The notes under the pieces: generated by a model
Databases searched by the model: none
Told to the model about the DNA's origin: nothing
Seen by the model: only the letters and a program-made list of their open reading frames with translations
Made by a program: the position numbers and the translations under genes
Shown: one piece after another, positions 28,151 to 35,746 of the stretch
Numbering within the stretch: the first letter of the stretch is position 1
Layout: each line of letters opens with the position of its first letter
Assembly (NCBI GenBank): GCA_020354025.1
Contig: CP070638.1
Location: 1,885,557-1,921,302, forward strand
Direction of reading: 5' to 3'
Source: Fidelibacterota bacterium
GTDB lineage: Bacteria; Fidelibacterota; Marinisomatia; SCGC-AAA003-L08; TS1B11
DNA length: 35,746 bases

Positions 28151-29637
28151 GCCAGATTAAACGACAGGCGGATCATCGCACGCTGAAAAGATGGGTAGGT
28201 GTGCTGCTGACAGTCTTGCTGGTACCGATCCTTGCTCTGGCTTCCAGCGAGGCGGATGGGGGAGGTGATCATTTAGGACGCATCCTGCCCCTGTGGAGCG
28301 TTATTCCGTTCATCGGCATCCTGCTCTCCATCGCTATTTTCCCCCTAGTAGCCCCCAGCTTCTGGCACCATCATTTCCCGAAGGTCTCAGCGGCATGGGC
28401 TATTATCTTCGCAGTGCCGTTTCTTATTGCATATCGGGGAGAGGCCTTCTATGAAATAGTCCATATCATCGTGGTAGACTATATCCCCTTCATTGTGGTG
28501 CTGTGGGGCCTGTTCACCGTTGGGGGCGGGATTGTGCTCCGCGGCAAGCTCGTGGGGACTCCGGCGGTGAACACTGTCCTGCTGCTAATTGGAACCCTGC
28601 TGGCCAGCTGGACGGGTACCACCGGTGCCGCCATGCTCATGATTCGGCCGGTTCTCCGGGCCAACGCCTGGCGTAAGAACAAGAAACATATCGTTATTTT
28701 CTTTATATTCCTGGTGGCAAATATCGGGGGCTCCCTCACTCCCCTGGGTGACCCGCCCCTCCTACTGGGTTTCTTCCACGGTGTGCCCTTCTTTTGGACG
28801 TTGAGACTATTCGTACCTATGGGCTTTATGGTGGTCATTCTCCTGACATTCTTTTTCCTGCTGGACAGCTATTTCCTTAAGAAAGATGGCATTGCTCCGC
28901 CTGAGACGGGCGAGCGTGAACCAATCCGGTTGGAGGGGATTCATAATTTTATCTTCCTGGGTGGCATCCTCTTCTTTGTGCTTTTAAGCGGTATGCTGGA
29001 TCTTCCAGAAGTGAATATCCTGGGAGTCCATGTCCCCTGGCAGGACATCATCCGGATCTTGGGCATTATCGTCATGCTGTGGTTATCCCTCAAGACCACT
29101 CGATGGGAGCTCCGGAAAGCTAATGAATTCACCTGGTTCCCGATCCAGGAGGTGGCCTACCTGTTTGCCGGCATCTTCATTACCATCGTCCCGGCGCTGG
29201 CGATGCTGCGAGCCGGATCAGACGGTGCGCTGGCCTTCATCATCGACAGCGTTGAAGAGCGGTGGCACTACTTCTGGGTAACGGGTATCCTGAGCAGTTT
29301 CCTTGACAACGCCCCCACCTACCTTACCTTTTTCAATACCGCCCTGGGCAAGCTCCATCTAACGGAGGGGGAGGTGGGCGCTTTTCTGGCAGGCGCCACC
29401 ATGGAAGGCGACCTGCTGGTTCGTCTCAAGACGTTCGAGACCTTTCTGGTGGCTATTTCCATCGGCGCCGTCTTCATGGGGGCCAATACCTACATCGGCA
29501 ACGCCCCTAACTTCATGGTGCGCTCCATCGCCGAGGAGAATAAGATCCGCATGCCCAGTTTCTTCGGCTATATGTTCTGGTCGGTAGTCATCCTGGTTCC
29601 GATCTTTGTTCTTGTCACCTTTGTATTTCTGAGGTAA
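28147..29637 (+). CDS. NhaD-like sodium/proton antiporter (ion transporter superfamily)
   Basis: Polytopic membrane protein (496 aa) of the ion-transporter superfamily that includes NhaD and citrate carriers. It should exchange Na+ for H+, though the substrate is inferred. After a signal-like first hydrophobic segment (about 15-32) it has some 11-12 further helices. The paired re-entrant motifs are GGSLTPLGDPPLLLGF (194-209) with SWTGTTGAAMLMIRP (154-168), and SFLDNAPTYLTFFN (384-397) with GANTYIGNAPNFMV (445-458). It lies between nuoM2 and uspA, starting in a GTGA overlap with nuoM2. It is closer to the group annotated as 'sodium:proton antiporter' than to Vibrio NhaD, whose motif differs. 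A divalent or organic anion substrate cannot be excluded. Confidence 0.82.
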   Translation: MSQIKRQADHRTLKRWVGVLLTVLLVPILALASSEADGGGDHLGRILPLWSVIPFIGILLSIAIFPLVAPSFWHHHFPKVSAAWAIIFAVPFLIAYRGEAFYEIVHIIVVDYIPFIVVLWGLFTVGGGIVLRGKLVGTPAVNTVLLLIGTLLASWTGTTGAAMLMIRPVLRANAWRKNKKHIVIFFIFLVANIGGSLTPLGDPPLLLGFFHGVPFFWTLRLFVPMGFMVVILLTFFFLLDSYFLKKDGIAPPETGEREPIRLEGIHNFIFLGGILFFVLLSGMLDLPEVNILGVHVPWQDIIRILGIIVMLWLSLKTTRWELRKANEFTWFPIQEVAYLFAGIFITIVPALAMLRAGSDGALAFIIDSVEERWHYFWVTGILSSFLDNAPTYLTFFNTALGKLHLTEGEVGAFLAGATMEGDLLVRLKTFETFLVAISIGAVFMGANTYIGNAPNFMVRSIAEENKIRMPSFFGYMFWSVVILVPIFVLVTFVFLR

Positions 29638-29642
29638 CCGCT

Positions 29643-30116
29643 ATGTTCAGTCATATTCTATGCGCGACAGACCTAAGTCCCCGCTCCGATGAAGCCCTGC
29701 GAGTGGCTGTCCACATGGCGGCCAAGTACGCTGCCCGGCTGACGATCCTAAACGTCCATGAGGAATTCATGGACAAGGAGGAAATGGTGATGTTGCGGGT
29801 CAGTGTTGAAAAGATGCAGGAGCGGTTCCGGGAGATTGCGCTCAAGTGTAAGCAGCAGATGGAGGAACTGGTCACAACCGTCGGAGTTGAGGACATAGAG
29901 GTGGAATACTTCATTCGGGAAGGCAAGCCTGGTGAGGTGATCCTCAAGATTGCCCAGGACATGACCGCAGAGCTACAGGAGCCCAGCTCTCCGCTTATTG
30001 TTATCGGTGCCAACGCCAAGGAGAGTCTTATGGAGCGTATCCTGGGCACGGTGGCCGAGCACGTGGTACGGCACGCCCCCTGTCCTGTACTGGTTATTCC
30101 CTATTTTATCGAGTAG
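29643..30116 (+). CDS. Universal stress protein, UspA family
   Basis: Cytoplasmic Rossmann-like single Usp domain (157 aa). N-terminus HILCATDLSPRSDEALR is typical. The C-terminal nucleotide motif, normally G-2x-G-9x-G-(S/T), is G122-A-N-A125 then G135-T136, so the second Gly is Ala and ATP binding is uncertain. It is five bases after the antiporter gene and six before nuoN2. Usp proteins often regulate or bind transporters; here it could sense stress or nucleotide state for the antiporter or complex I, but this is inference. Confidence 0.88.
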   Translation: MFSHILCATDLSPRSDEALRVAVHMAAKYAARLTILNVHEEFMDKEEMVMLRVSVEKMQERFREIALKCKQQMEELVTTVGVEDIEVEYFIREGKPGEVILKIAQDMTAELQEPSSPLIVIGANAKESLMERILGTVAEHVVRHAPCPVLVIPYFIE

Positions 30117-30122
30117 ACAGTC

Positions 30123-31565
30123 GTGAGTTGGAGCGATTTAAACAGCACCCTACCCGAACTGGCACTGGCAGTTACGGCGCTGATCCTTCTGATCCTGGAG
30201 GTCGTGAAAGAGCCGCCGCGGGCCCAGTTTGCCTGGACGGCGCTAGGAGGCATCGCTTTGGCACTGGTCCTGGAGTTTGCCCTTCCCATTGAGGGTCAGT
30301 TCTACAACGGGATGATCGCCTTGGATCACTTCTCCCGATTCCTCAACGTGATTTTCATGATTACGGCGGCAGGGGCCGTACTCATCGCCGTTCCCTACCT
30401 GCGAAAGAGCCTGGAAGAGCGAGGGGAGTATTACGCCTTGCTCCTATTCGCTACCATCGGCATGATGTTCATGGCCAAGGCTCACGACCTGACGATCCTT
30501 TTCCTGGGGTTGGAGCTGCTCTCAATCCCGTTGTACATCCTGGTGGGATTTTATCGTCACCGGGTGCGGTCTAATGAAGCAAGTCTCAAGTACCTGCTTC
30601 TGGGGGCCTTTTCCACCGGATTCTTCCTGTTCGGCATTGCTCTGCTCTACGGTAGTACCGGGGCTACCCATTATGATGCCATCAGACAGGCTATAGTTTC
30701 AGATGGTCAGCTCTCTCCGGCTATGACCCTGGCGGGTTTCGGCCTGTTGCTAGTGGGATTTGCCTTCAAGGTAGCCCTGGTGCCATTCCACATGTACGCA
30801 CCTGATGTTTATGAAGGAGCCCCCACCGCCATCACCGCCTTTTTAAGCACCGGCCCCAAGGTGGCGGGATTTGCCGCCTTCCTTAAGGTTATAATCACCT
30901 CCTTTGCCGTTACTACCCAGCACTGGTGGGGGATAGTATGGGTATTGGCCGCCCTCACCATGACCGTTGGAAACGTAACCGCGATCAGGCAGGATAACCT
31001 GAAACGCATGCTAGCTTTTTCCAGCGTGGCCCACGCCGGGTACCTAGCGGTGGCGGTTTTGGTAGGTACTTATGACAGCGCTTTCGGCATGATGTTCTAC
31101 CTAGCGGTTTATGCTGTTACTACCTTAGGTGCCTTCGGCGTAGTAGCGCTGATTGAGGGGGAGGAAGAAACGAGCCTGGAGATTGATGGTTACCGGGGTC
31201 TGGCGCGGCGGAGCCCTTTCCTAGCAGCCATCTTTACCCTGGCCATGGTATCACTGGCGGGATTTCCGCCCACTGCCGGTTTCCTCGGGAAGTACTTTGT
31301 CTTCAGCGCCGCGGTTGATACAGGGAATACCTGGAATATCTGGTTGGTGGTGATTGCCATCCTTAACAGCCTCATCTCGGTATACTACTATCTCCGTCCG
31401 GTGGTTGCTATGTACATGCAGGAACCCGCCGATGAAACGCCACTCCCCATGTCCCGGGTGGCCGTTCCGGTATTCCTAGTCCTGGTACTGATTGTTCTGG
31501 GCTTTGGCATCTTTCCCATGATGCTGGTAAAAAGCGGTGTCGCTGCCGCCGGGAGTTTGTTCTAA
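30123..31565 (+). CDS. nuoN: NADH-quinone oxidoreductase subunit N (14-subunit complex)
   Basis: Antiporter-like subunit (480 aa). Blocks: ASLKYLLLGAFSTGFFLFGI, KVALVPFHMYAPDVYEGAP and KRMLAFSSVAHAGYLAVA. It completes the 14-subunit set although separated from nuoM2 by two genes. GTG start at 30123. It ends the long rightward block; the next gene is 141 bases away. Confidence 0.96.
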   Translation: MSWSDLNSTLPELALAVTALILLILEVVKEPPRAQFAWTALGGIALALVLEFALPIEGQFYNGMIALDHFSRFLNVIFMITAAGAVLIAVPYLRKSLEERGEYYALLLFATIGMMFMAKAHDLTILFLGLELLSIPLYILVGFYRHRVRSNEASLKYLLLGAFSTGFFLFGIALLYGSTGATHYDAIRQAIVSDGQLSPAMTLAGFGLLLVGFAFKVALVPFHMYAPDVYEGAPTAITAFLSTGPKVAGFAAFLKVIITSFAVTTQHWWGIVWVLAALTMTVGNVTAIRQDNLKRMLAFSSVAHAGYLAVAVLVGTYDSAFGMMFYLAVYAVTTLGAFGVVALIEGEEETSLEIDGYRGLARRSPFLAAIFTLAMVSLAGFPPTAGFLGKYFVFSAAVDTGNTWNIWLVVIAILNSLISVYYYLRPVVAMYMQEPADETPLPMSRVAVPVFLVLVLIVLGFGIFPMMLVKSGVAAAGSLF

Positions 31566-31706
31566 CCGCAGGAACGCGGGGCACGCAGGGATGGGACTAG
31601 ATTGTAAAACTCCCCCCGGGAACTATTACAAGCCACATAAACGATTCTATTGTCGGGATGAAAAAGTTCTCTGCACTCCCAGAGTTCTCGGCAGTGAGTA
31701 CCGGCC
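31566..31706. other. Intergenic region after the complex I block
   Basis: 141 bases between nuoN2 and cobO. I see no stem followed by a T-run and no match to a cobalamin-riboswitch B12 box. A small five-pair hairpin CTCTG...CAGAG (about 31670-31685) lies before the cobO start. A frame from 31658 reads into cobO out of frame and is not a gene. Confidence 0.5.
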
Positions 31707-32249
31707 ATGACAAACCCAAGGCGCCGGGGACTGCTAATTGTCTACACCGGAGATGGCAAGGGCAAAACTACCGCCGCTCTGGGCACCGCCCTCCGGGCCC
31801 TGGGCTACGGCTGGAAGGTCTGCATGGTACAGTTCATTAAGGGTACCTGGAAATACGGCGAGATCAAGAGCATAGCAGAACTGGGTGATCAATTTGAGCT
31901 GCACCGTATGGGAGCCGGATTTTACAAAATACTCAATGACGACCAGCCTGAAGAGGTGCACCGCCAGGCGGCCGAGGAAGCCGTGAAACTGATTATCGAA
32001 AAGCTGCAAAGTGAAGCCTACGACCTGGTGATCGCCGATGAACTCAACGTGGCCCTGGATACGGGTCTTATAGATAAAGCGGCTTTTCGACGTATCCTTG
32101 ATGCCCGGCCGGGACAGATCAACCTCATCATCACCGGACGGGGAGCTCCCGACTTTCTCATTGAAGAAGCCGATCTGGTGACGGATATGCGGCAAATCAA
32201 ACACCCGCACCAGCGGGGAAACAAAGCCCAGCCCGGCATCGATTATTAA
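31707..32249 (+). CDS. cobO: Cob(I)yrinic acid a,c-diamide adenosyltransferase
   Basis: Transfers the adenosyl group of ATP to cob(I)alamin or its corrinoid precursors, making the coenzyme form of B12. The P-loop GDGKGKTTAA is at 15-24. IADELNVALDTGLI and the C-terminal KHPHQRGNKAQPGIDY are typical of the CobA/CobO/BtuR family. At 180 residues it is on the short side, lacking the longer N-terminal helix of the enterobacterial enzyme. No other cobalamin gene is near, so it may serve salvage as well as synthesis. The ATG at 31707 has only a weak ribosome site. Confidence 0.93.
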   Translation: MTNPRRRGLLIVYTGDGKGKTTAALGTALRALGYGWKVCMVQFIKGTWKYGEIKSIAELGDQFELHRMGAGFYKILNDDQPEEVHRQAAEEAVKLIIEKLQSEAYDLVIADELNVALDTGLIDKAAFRRILDARPGQINLIITGRGAPDFLIEEADLVTDMRQIKHPHQRGNKAQPGIDY

Positions 32250-32495
32250 GGACGGTACCGCCGCGACCGACGATCGTCAGGCCTTCAGTTCACTTATAGA
32301 CTCTTCCCAACGGCTGGAATTATTGGCTTCCGCTATGGTGGTCAAGCCTGGCATATCTTTATATGTAATATTAAATTGCACCCTATTTCTCGAACCAGGA
32401 CAGATGGCAAGGAGCATTAAGATCAATTTCACTTGTATTTTCCAGGCGACGCCCTGGGATGGAACTCTCCACAGGGTTGAGGATATCTACTCAGT
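32250..32495. other. Intergenic region before the DHH phosphoesterase gene
   Basis: 246 bases without a convincing gene. The centre (about 32350-32380) is AT-rich, with CATAT-CTTT-ATATG and TAATATT, and could hold the promoter of the following operon. A perfect 10-base palindrome GACGATCGTC lies at 32269-32278. No terminator with a T-run is visible. Confidence 0.45.
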
Positions 32496-33608
32496 ATGAC
32501 AAGAACCTCCAACGATCCAATAATAGCTACCAGGGATCATGTGGTTGGGGAAACTGCCGACATGGAAGCGGCATGGCAGGAATTGGACCAAGCCATCCGG
32601 GCAGCCAACCGAATTCTGTTATCCACCCACGAAAATCCAGATGGTGACGGTATTGGGTCACAACTGGCTTTTTATGAACATCTTGAATCCCTGGGGAAGG
32701 AGTGTCGAATCCTTAATTATACTGAGGTGCCCACGATCTATGAATTCCTGGATCCCAATGGCTGGATTGAGGTGTATGATCCAGAGCGTGATGAGCTATG
32801 GCTGGCGGCCTGTGATCTGGCAATAGTATTCGATCTGGGCAATTTCCGCCGGCTGGAGACAGTGGGACGGGACCTGATCCGCCATAACGTGGCCACGGCT
32901 GCTATCGACCACCATCCCCAGGACAGCTTCGAGGGTCTGGAGAATGAACCGCTGTACCGATACTTAATACTGGATTATTCAGCACCATCAACAGGTACAC
33001 TGGTGTGGCAATACCTACAAACCTACCGGTCCGAACCGCTTACTAATACCATGGCTGAGGCGCTCTATACCGCGTTGGTCACTGATACGGGCTCCTTCAA
33101 ATATGACAATACCGACGAGCGAGCCCACCTGATGGCTATTGACCTGCTCAAAGCTGGTGTCAAGCCCTATAATATTCACCGGCAGGTGTATGAGCAGAGG
33201 GAGCATTCCCAGGTCAATCTCTTGGGAGTTCTTACAAATAATCTCCAGTATTCCGGGGATGGGCGCATAGGCTGGTGTGCTCTGACGCAGGACATGTTGG
33301 CGGGAGCCGGGGCAACCCGGAAGGATGTGGATGGTTTTTCAGATTTTATCCGAACCATAAAGGGCGTAGAAGTAGCGGTGTTATTGACAGAGGCGGACGG
33401 AGGCAAGACCAAAGTGAACCTGCGCAGCAAGGGAAACCTGGCCATAAATGATGTGGCTCAGAAGTTGGGCGGCGGCGGCCATCCTTTTGCCTCAGGTGCG
33501 TTCATTGAACAGCCTTGGGGGGAAGTGATCGAGATCCTCCTGCCATTGCTGGAAGAGAAAGTAAAAACCTTGGATAATGTCGAGGAGGGATCAATCGGTG
33601 GGAGTTAA
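32496..33608 (+). CDS. DHH/DHHA1 phosphoesterase, NrnA-like
   Basis: Two-metal phosphoesterase of the NrnA group, which degrades short oligoribonucleotides or pAp (3'-phosphoadenosine 5'-phosphate). DHH-domain motifs: [11 protein letters not shown] (45-55), FDLGN (112-116), the DHH triad AIDHHP (D138-H139-H140), and VTDTGSFKY. The DHHA1 substrate motif [11 protein letters not shown] is at 325-335. The start is uncertain: ATG 32496 gives 370 residues, while ATG 32562 gives [12 protein letters not shown], closer to the usual family N-terminus; neither has a good ribosome site. Its 3' end overlaps dcd by 11 bases. Which of the two substrates it prefers cannot be told. Confidence 0.88.
   Translation: MTRTSNDPIIATRDHVVGETADMEAAWQELDQAIRAANRILLSTHENPDGDGIGSQLAFYEHLESLGKECRILNYTEVPTIYEFLDPNGWIEVYDPERDELWLAACDLAIVFDLGNFRRLETVGRDLIRHNVATAAIDHHPQDSFEGLENEPLYRYLILDYSAPSTGTLVWQYLQTYRSEPLTNTMAEALYTALVTDTGSFKYDNTDERAHLMAIDLLKAGVKPYNIHRQVYEQREHSQVNLLGVLTNNLQYSGDGRIGWCALTQDMLAGAGATRKDVDGFSDFIRTIKGVEVAVLLTEADGGKTKVNLRSKGNLAINDVAQKLGGGGHPFASGAFIEQPWGEVIEILLPLLEEKVKTLDNVEEGSIGGS
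33583..33590 (+). promoter_or_regulatory. Shine-Dalgarno site that decides the dcd start
   Basis: AGGAGGGA seven bases before GTG 33598, lying inside the end of the DHH gene. It favours the GTG over the upstream in-frame ATG at 33577, which lies before this site. Confidence 0.75.
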
Positions 33609-34152
33609 GCCGGATATCTGGATCGAAGAGATGGCCTTGAAACATGGCATGATCGAACCTTTCGAGGCTGGCCAGGTTAGCCAAGCGACCATCTCCTACG
33701 GAGTGTCATCATACGGCTACGACCTGCGCGTAGCGGATGAATATAAAATATTTACTAACGTTAATAGCAGCATCGTCGATCCCAAACACGTTGATCCCAA
33801 ATCCTTCATTGACTACAGGGGTCCCGTGTGTATCATCCCGCCCAACAGTTTTGCCCTTGCCCGCAGTGTGGAGTATTTCCGTATACCGCGTGATGTGATC
33901 ACTCTTTGCGTAGGCAAATCTACTTACGCCCGCTGTGGTATTATTGTGAATGTGACCCCATTTGAACCCGAATGGGAGGGCAACGTCACCCTGGAGATTT
34001 CCAATACGACTCCACTGCCTGCCAAGATCTATTCGTTTGAGGGAATCTGCCAGGTACTCTTTTTCGAAGGTAGCGGACCCTGCCGGATTTCGTATAAAGA
34101 CAAGAACGGCAAGTATCAGAAACAGATCGGCATCGCACCGGCAAGGATATGA
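33598..34152 (+). CDS. dcd: dCTP deaminase
   Basis: Deaminates dCTP to dUTP (or dUMP in bifunctional forms), supplying dTMP synthesis. From the GTG the protein is 184 aa and begins [13 protein letters not shown], like homologues. [10 protein letters not shown] (106-115) carries the Ser and Arg of the active site (S108, R112), and the catalytic Glu is E133 in NVTLEISN. The trimer-type C-terminus [12 protein letters not shown] is intact. An ATG at 33577 would add seven residues but precedes the strong ribosome site. Whether it also hydrolyses dUTP is not decided by what I can see. Confidence 0.94.
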   Translation: MGVKPDIWIEEMALKHGMIEPFEAGQVSQATISYGVSSYGYDLRVADEYKIFTNVNSSIVDPKHVDPKSFIDYRGPVCIIPPNSFALARSVEYFRIPRDVITLCVGKSTYARCGIIVNVTPFEPEWEGNVTLEISNTTPLPAKIYSFEGICQVLFFEGSGPCRISYKDKNGKYQKQIGIAPARI

Positions 34153-34171
34153 CGGAGGCAGGGTGCGGGAG

Positions 34172-35029
34172 ATGGAAATCGTGATGGCAGAGGATACAGG
34201 GTATTGTTTCGGTGTGCGGGATGCGGTCAATATGGCGTACGAAGCAGGACGGGACTATGGTTCGGTATATATGTTAGGCGATATTGTCCACAACGAACAG
34301 GTAGTTGGTGATTTGGCAGAAGCAGGTGCCAAAGTTGTTAATTCTCTAGATGAAATTCCAGATGGCGCCCCAGTGCTATTCCGCGCTCACGGCACGCCGC
34401 TGGAGGTGTGGGAACAGGTGAAGACCAAGGGGATCAAGGTTATTGACGCCACCTGCCCCCTGGTCAGGGAGATTCATGAGGAAGTGCGGAAGATTTCCGC
34501 TGACGGCCGGCAGGTCATAATCATCGGTGATCACGGGCACGACGAGGTTATCGGCATTGCCAGTCAGGTTCCCAATCCGATCATTGTGGCAACGCCTGAG
34601 GAAGCGCAGGCTTTGCGTAAGATGAAGCGGGCAGCGGTAGTGTGCCAGTCTACGCAGATGATTGAGAATGTTCAGAACATCGTCAATATACTCATGACCA
34701 AAGTTTTTGATCTGCACTTTGTCAATACCATCTGCTTCCCCACCAAACGGAATCACGAGCAGATCAAGCATCTGGCGGTGGAATCGGACGTGATGATCAT
34801 CATCGGTTCATTCACTTCCGCCAACTCAAAGCGTCTGACACAGTTGGCCATGGAGCGCAATCCTCGCTCATATCAGGTGACCTGTGCCGCTGACATCAAC
34901 GAGGCATGGTTCGAGGACGCCAGAAAGGTAGGCATCTCAGCTGGTGCTTCAACGCCGGATTACCTCATCGAAGAGGCAAAGTCAAGGATAGAGGCCATTG
35001 CCGCATCGGTCCTGGCCAGGAGAGCCTGA
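34172..35029 (+). CDS. ispH: 4-hydroxy-3-methylbut-2-enyl diphosphate reductase
   Basis: Last enzyme of the MEP pathway; reduces HMBPP to IPP and DMAPP with a [4Fe-4S] cluster. The three cluster cysteines are C12 (GYCFGVRDAV), C95 (DATCPLV) and C188 (NTICFPT). The active-site Glu lies in GHDEVIGIAS (E125), and SFTSANSKRL matches the diphosphate-binding S-x-N loop. 285 residues from ATG 34172. An in-frame GTG at 34163 is four bases after GGAGG and is also possible; a longer frame from 33962 only overlaps dcd. About 20 bases separate it from dcd, suggesting cotranscription. Confidence 0.94.
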   Translation: MEIVMAEDTGYCFGVRDAVNMAYEAGRDYGSVYMLGDIVHNEQVVGDLAEAGAKVVNSLDEIPDGAPVLFRAHGTPLEVWEQVKTKGIKVIDATCPLVREIHEEVRKISADGRQVIIIGDHGHDEVIGIASQVPNPIIVATPEEAQALRKMKRAAVVCQSTQMIENVQNIVNILMTKVFDLHFVNTICFPTKRNHEQIKHLAVESDVMIIIGSFTSANSKRLTQLAMERNPRSYQVTCAADINEAWFEDARKVGISAGASTPDYLIEEAKSRIEAIAASVLARRA

Positions 35030-35259
35030 GGCAAAAGGCAGGTGATCTCCGGTGTGGCAAGCCCGGTGGCGAAAAGTAACATGAGTGGGCATACCAGGCG
35101 GGCGGTCGGGAACGTAAATCCTGTTTCCAAGTAAAACTGGTTGTTCCCAGGCAGCATGGCCCGGGCAGGGGAGTGAAAGAATTACTACTAAGAAGTATGT
35201 GTCGTTTGTAGCTTAGTGGCAAGTCGGTAGCGACAACAATCAAGGGTAATAAGAGAATC
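35030..35259. other. Intergenic region before pdxS with two inverted repeats
   Basis: 230 bases without a gene. GGGAAC (35108-35113) pairs with GTTCCC (35143-35148), and TGTCGTT (35200-35206) pairs with AGCGACA (35229-35235, one G-U). The second loop, GTAGCTTAGTGG, looks like a tRNA D-arm, but no anticodon or T-arm follows. The region should hold the pdxS promoter and leader; neither structure matches a riboswitch I know. Confidence 0.35.
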
Positions 35260-35746
35260 ATGGAAGAAGGATCATTCGAAGTTAAAGTAGGTCTTGCCGA
35301 GATGCTCAAGGGCGGAGTGATCATGGATGTAACCACCGCCGAGGCAGCCAAGATCGCCGAGGACGCAGGGGCGGTGGCGGTGATGGCTCTGGAGCGCATC
35401 CCCGCCGACATCCGCAAGGATGGTGGCATTGCCCGTATGTCCAATCCCGCAGTAATCCAGGCTATCCAGAAGACGGTATCCGTCCCCGTGATGGCAAAGT
35501 GCCGCATCGGGCATTTCGCTGAGGCTCAGATCCTGGAGGCGCTGGAGGTGGACTTCATCGATGAGAGTGAGGTTCTGACGCCAGCCGATGAGGAGAACCA
35601 CGTTTACAAGCACGATTTCAAGGTACCCTTTGTCTGTGGTGCCCGGGACCTGGGCGAGGCTCTGCGGCGGATCGGCGAGGGTGCCGCCCTGATCCGGACT
35701 AAAGGGGAGGCAGGCTCGGGCAACATCGTAGAGGCGGTACGCCACA
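35260..35746 (+). CDS. pdxS: Pyridoxal 5'-phosphate synthase subunit PdxS (3' end beyond the window)
   Basis: Synthase subunit of the DXP-independent vitamin B6 pathway; makes PLP from ribose 5-phosphate, glyceraldehyde 3-phosphate and ammonia from the PdxT glutaminase. 162 codons are visible. Catalytic residues are in place: D23 (VIMDV), K80 (VMAKCRIGH, Schiff-base lysine) and K148 (IRTKGE). The normal length is about 290, so roughly 130 residues lie outside. The ATG is preceded by AAGGG at a long spacing. pdxT is expected downstream but cannot be checked here. Confidence 0.96.
   Translation, partial: MEEGSFEVKVGLAEMLKGGVIMDVTTAEAAKIAEDAGAVAVMALERIPADIRKDGGIARMSNPAVIQAIQKTVSVPVMAKCRIGHFAEAQILEALEVDFIDESEVLTPADEENHVYKHDFKVPFVCGARDLGEALRRIGEGAALIRTKGEAGSGNIVEAVRH

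Noticed and set aside
5080-31565. Recent tandem duplication of one nuo operon
   Set aside because: Subunit pairs differ strongly in sequence, length and gene set, and no long nucleotide repeats between the clusters were noticed.
31566-31706. Cobalamin riboswitch upstream of cobO
   Set aside because: No B12-box-like sequence or matching multi-stem structure could be seen.
31658-31840. 60-residue frame overlapping cobO
   Set aside because: Most of it is cobO in another frame; the cobO protein has all family motifs.
33962-34171. Longer start for ispH
   Set aside because: The added residues are dcd read in another frame; IspH homologues begin just before the GYCFG motif.
35196-35240. tRNA gene before pdxS
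   Set aside because: Only a D-arm-like stretch is present; there is no anticodon arm, T-arm or matching acceptor stem.

Overview
The window is a chromosomal segment from a bacterium that respires and makes its own cofactors. It carries two tandem respiratory complex I (NADH:quinone oxidoreductase-type) gene clusters. A three-gene peptide-use cluster lies divergently on one side and a short run of metabolic genes on the other. Secreted M14 and P1-type peptidases, an OPT peptide transporter, an 11-subunit complex I without NuoEFG and a NhaD-like gene inside a complex I operon would all fit the Bacteroidota/Rhodothermota/Marinimicrobia (FCB) group. This placement is inference; there is no rRNA or other phylogenetic marker here. 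I see no tRNA, rRNA, CRISPR array, insertion sequence or phage gene. No gene-free stretch exceeds 300 bases; the longest are 246, 230, 212 and 141 bases.

Layout. (1) Bases 1-4867, minus strand: an OPT-family oligopeptide transporter, a P1/DmpA-type aminopeptidase with a signal peptide, and a secreted M14 zinc carboxypeptidase cut by the window edge. They are 10-30 bases apart, so probably one peptide-scavenging operon. (2) 4868-5079: divergent intergenic region. (3) 5080-15728, plus strand: nuoABCDHIJKLMN, an 11-gene complex I lacking the NADH-oxidising N-module. (4) 15750-16274: a hotdog acyl-CoA thioesterase. (5) 16297-31565: a full 14-subunit complex I, nuoABCDEFGHIJKLMN, with a NhaD-like sodium/proton antiporter gene and a UspA gene inserted between nuoM and nuoN. 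(6) 31707-35746: cobO-type corrinoid adenosyltransferase, a DHH/DHHA1 phosphoesterase (NrnA-like), dcd, ispH, and the 5' part of pdxS.

How the genes work together. From nuoA1 to nuoN2 there are 28 consecutive same-strand genes with no gap above 68 bases and many GTGA, ATGA or TAATG stop/start overlaps, so the 26.5-kb block could be one transcription unit. The 14-subunit enzyme has every iron-sulphur ligand and FMN/NADH motif needed to oxidise NADH and reduce quinone while pumping ions. The 11-subunit enzyme keeps the quinone and pump modules but must take electrons from another donor (ferredoxin or another reduced protein is plausible). Its NuoI has a long inter-cluster loop and a C-terminal extension that could serve donor docking. 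The embedded antiporter suggests coupling between proton and sodium gradients.
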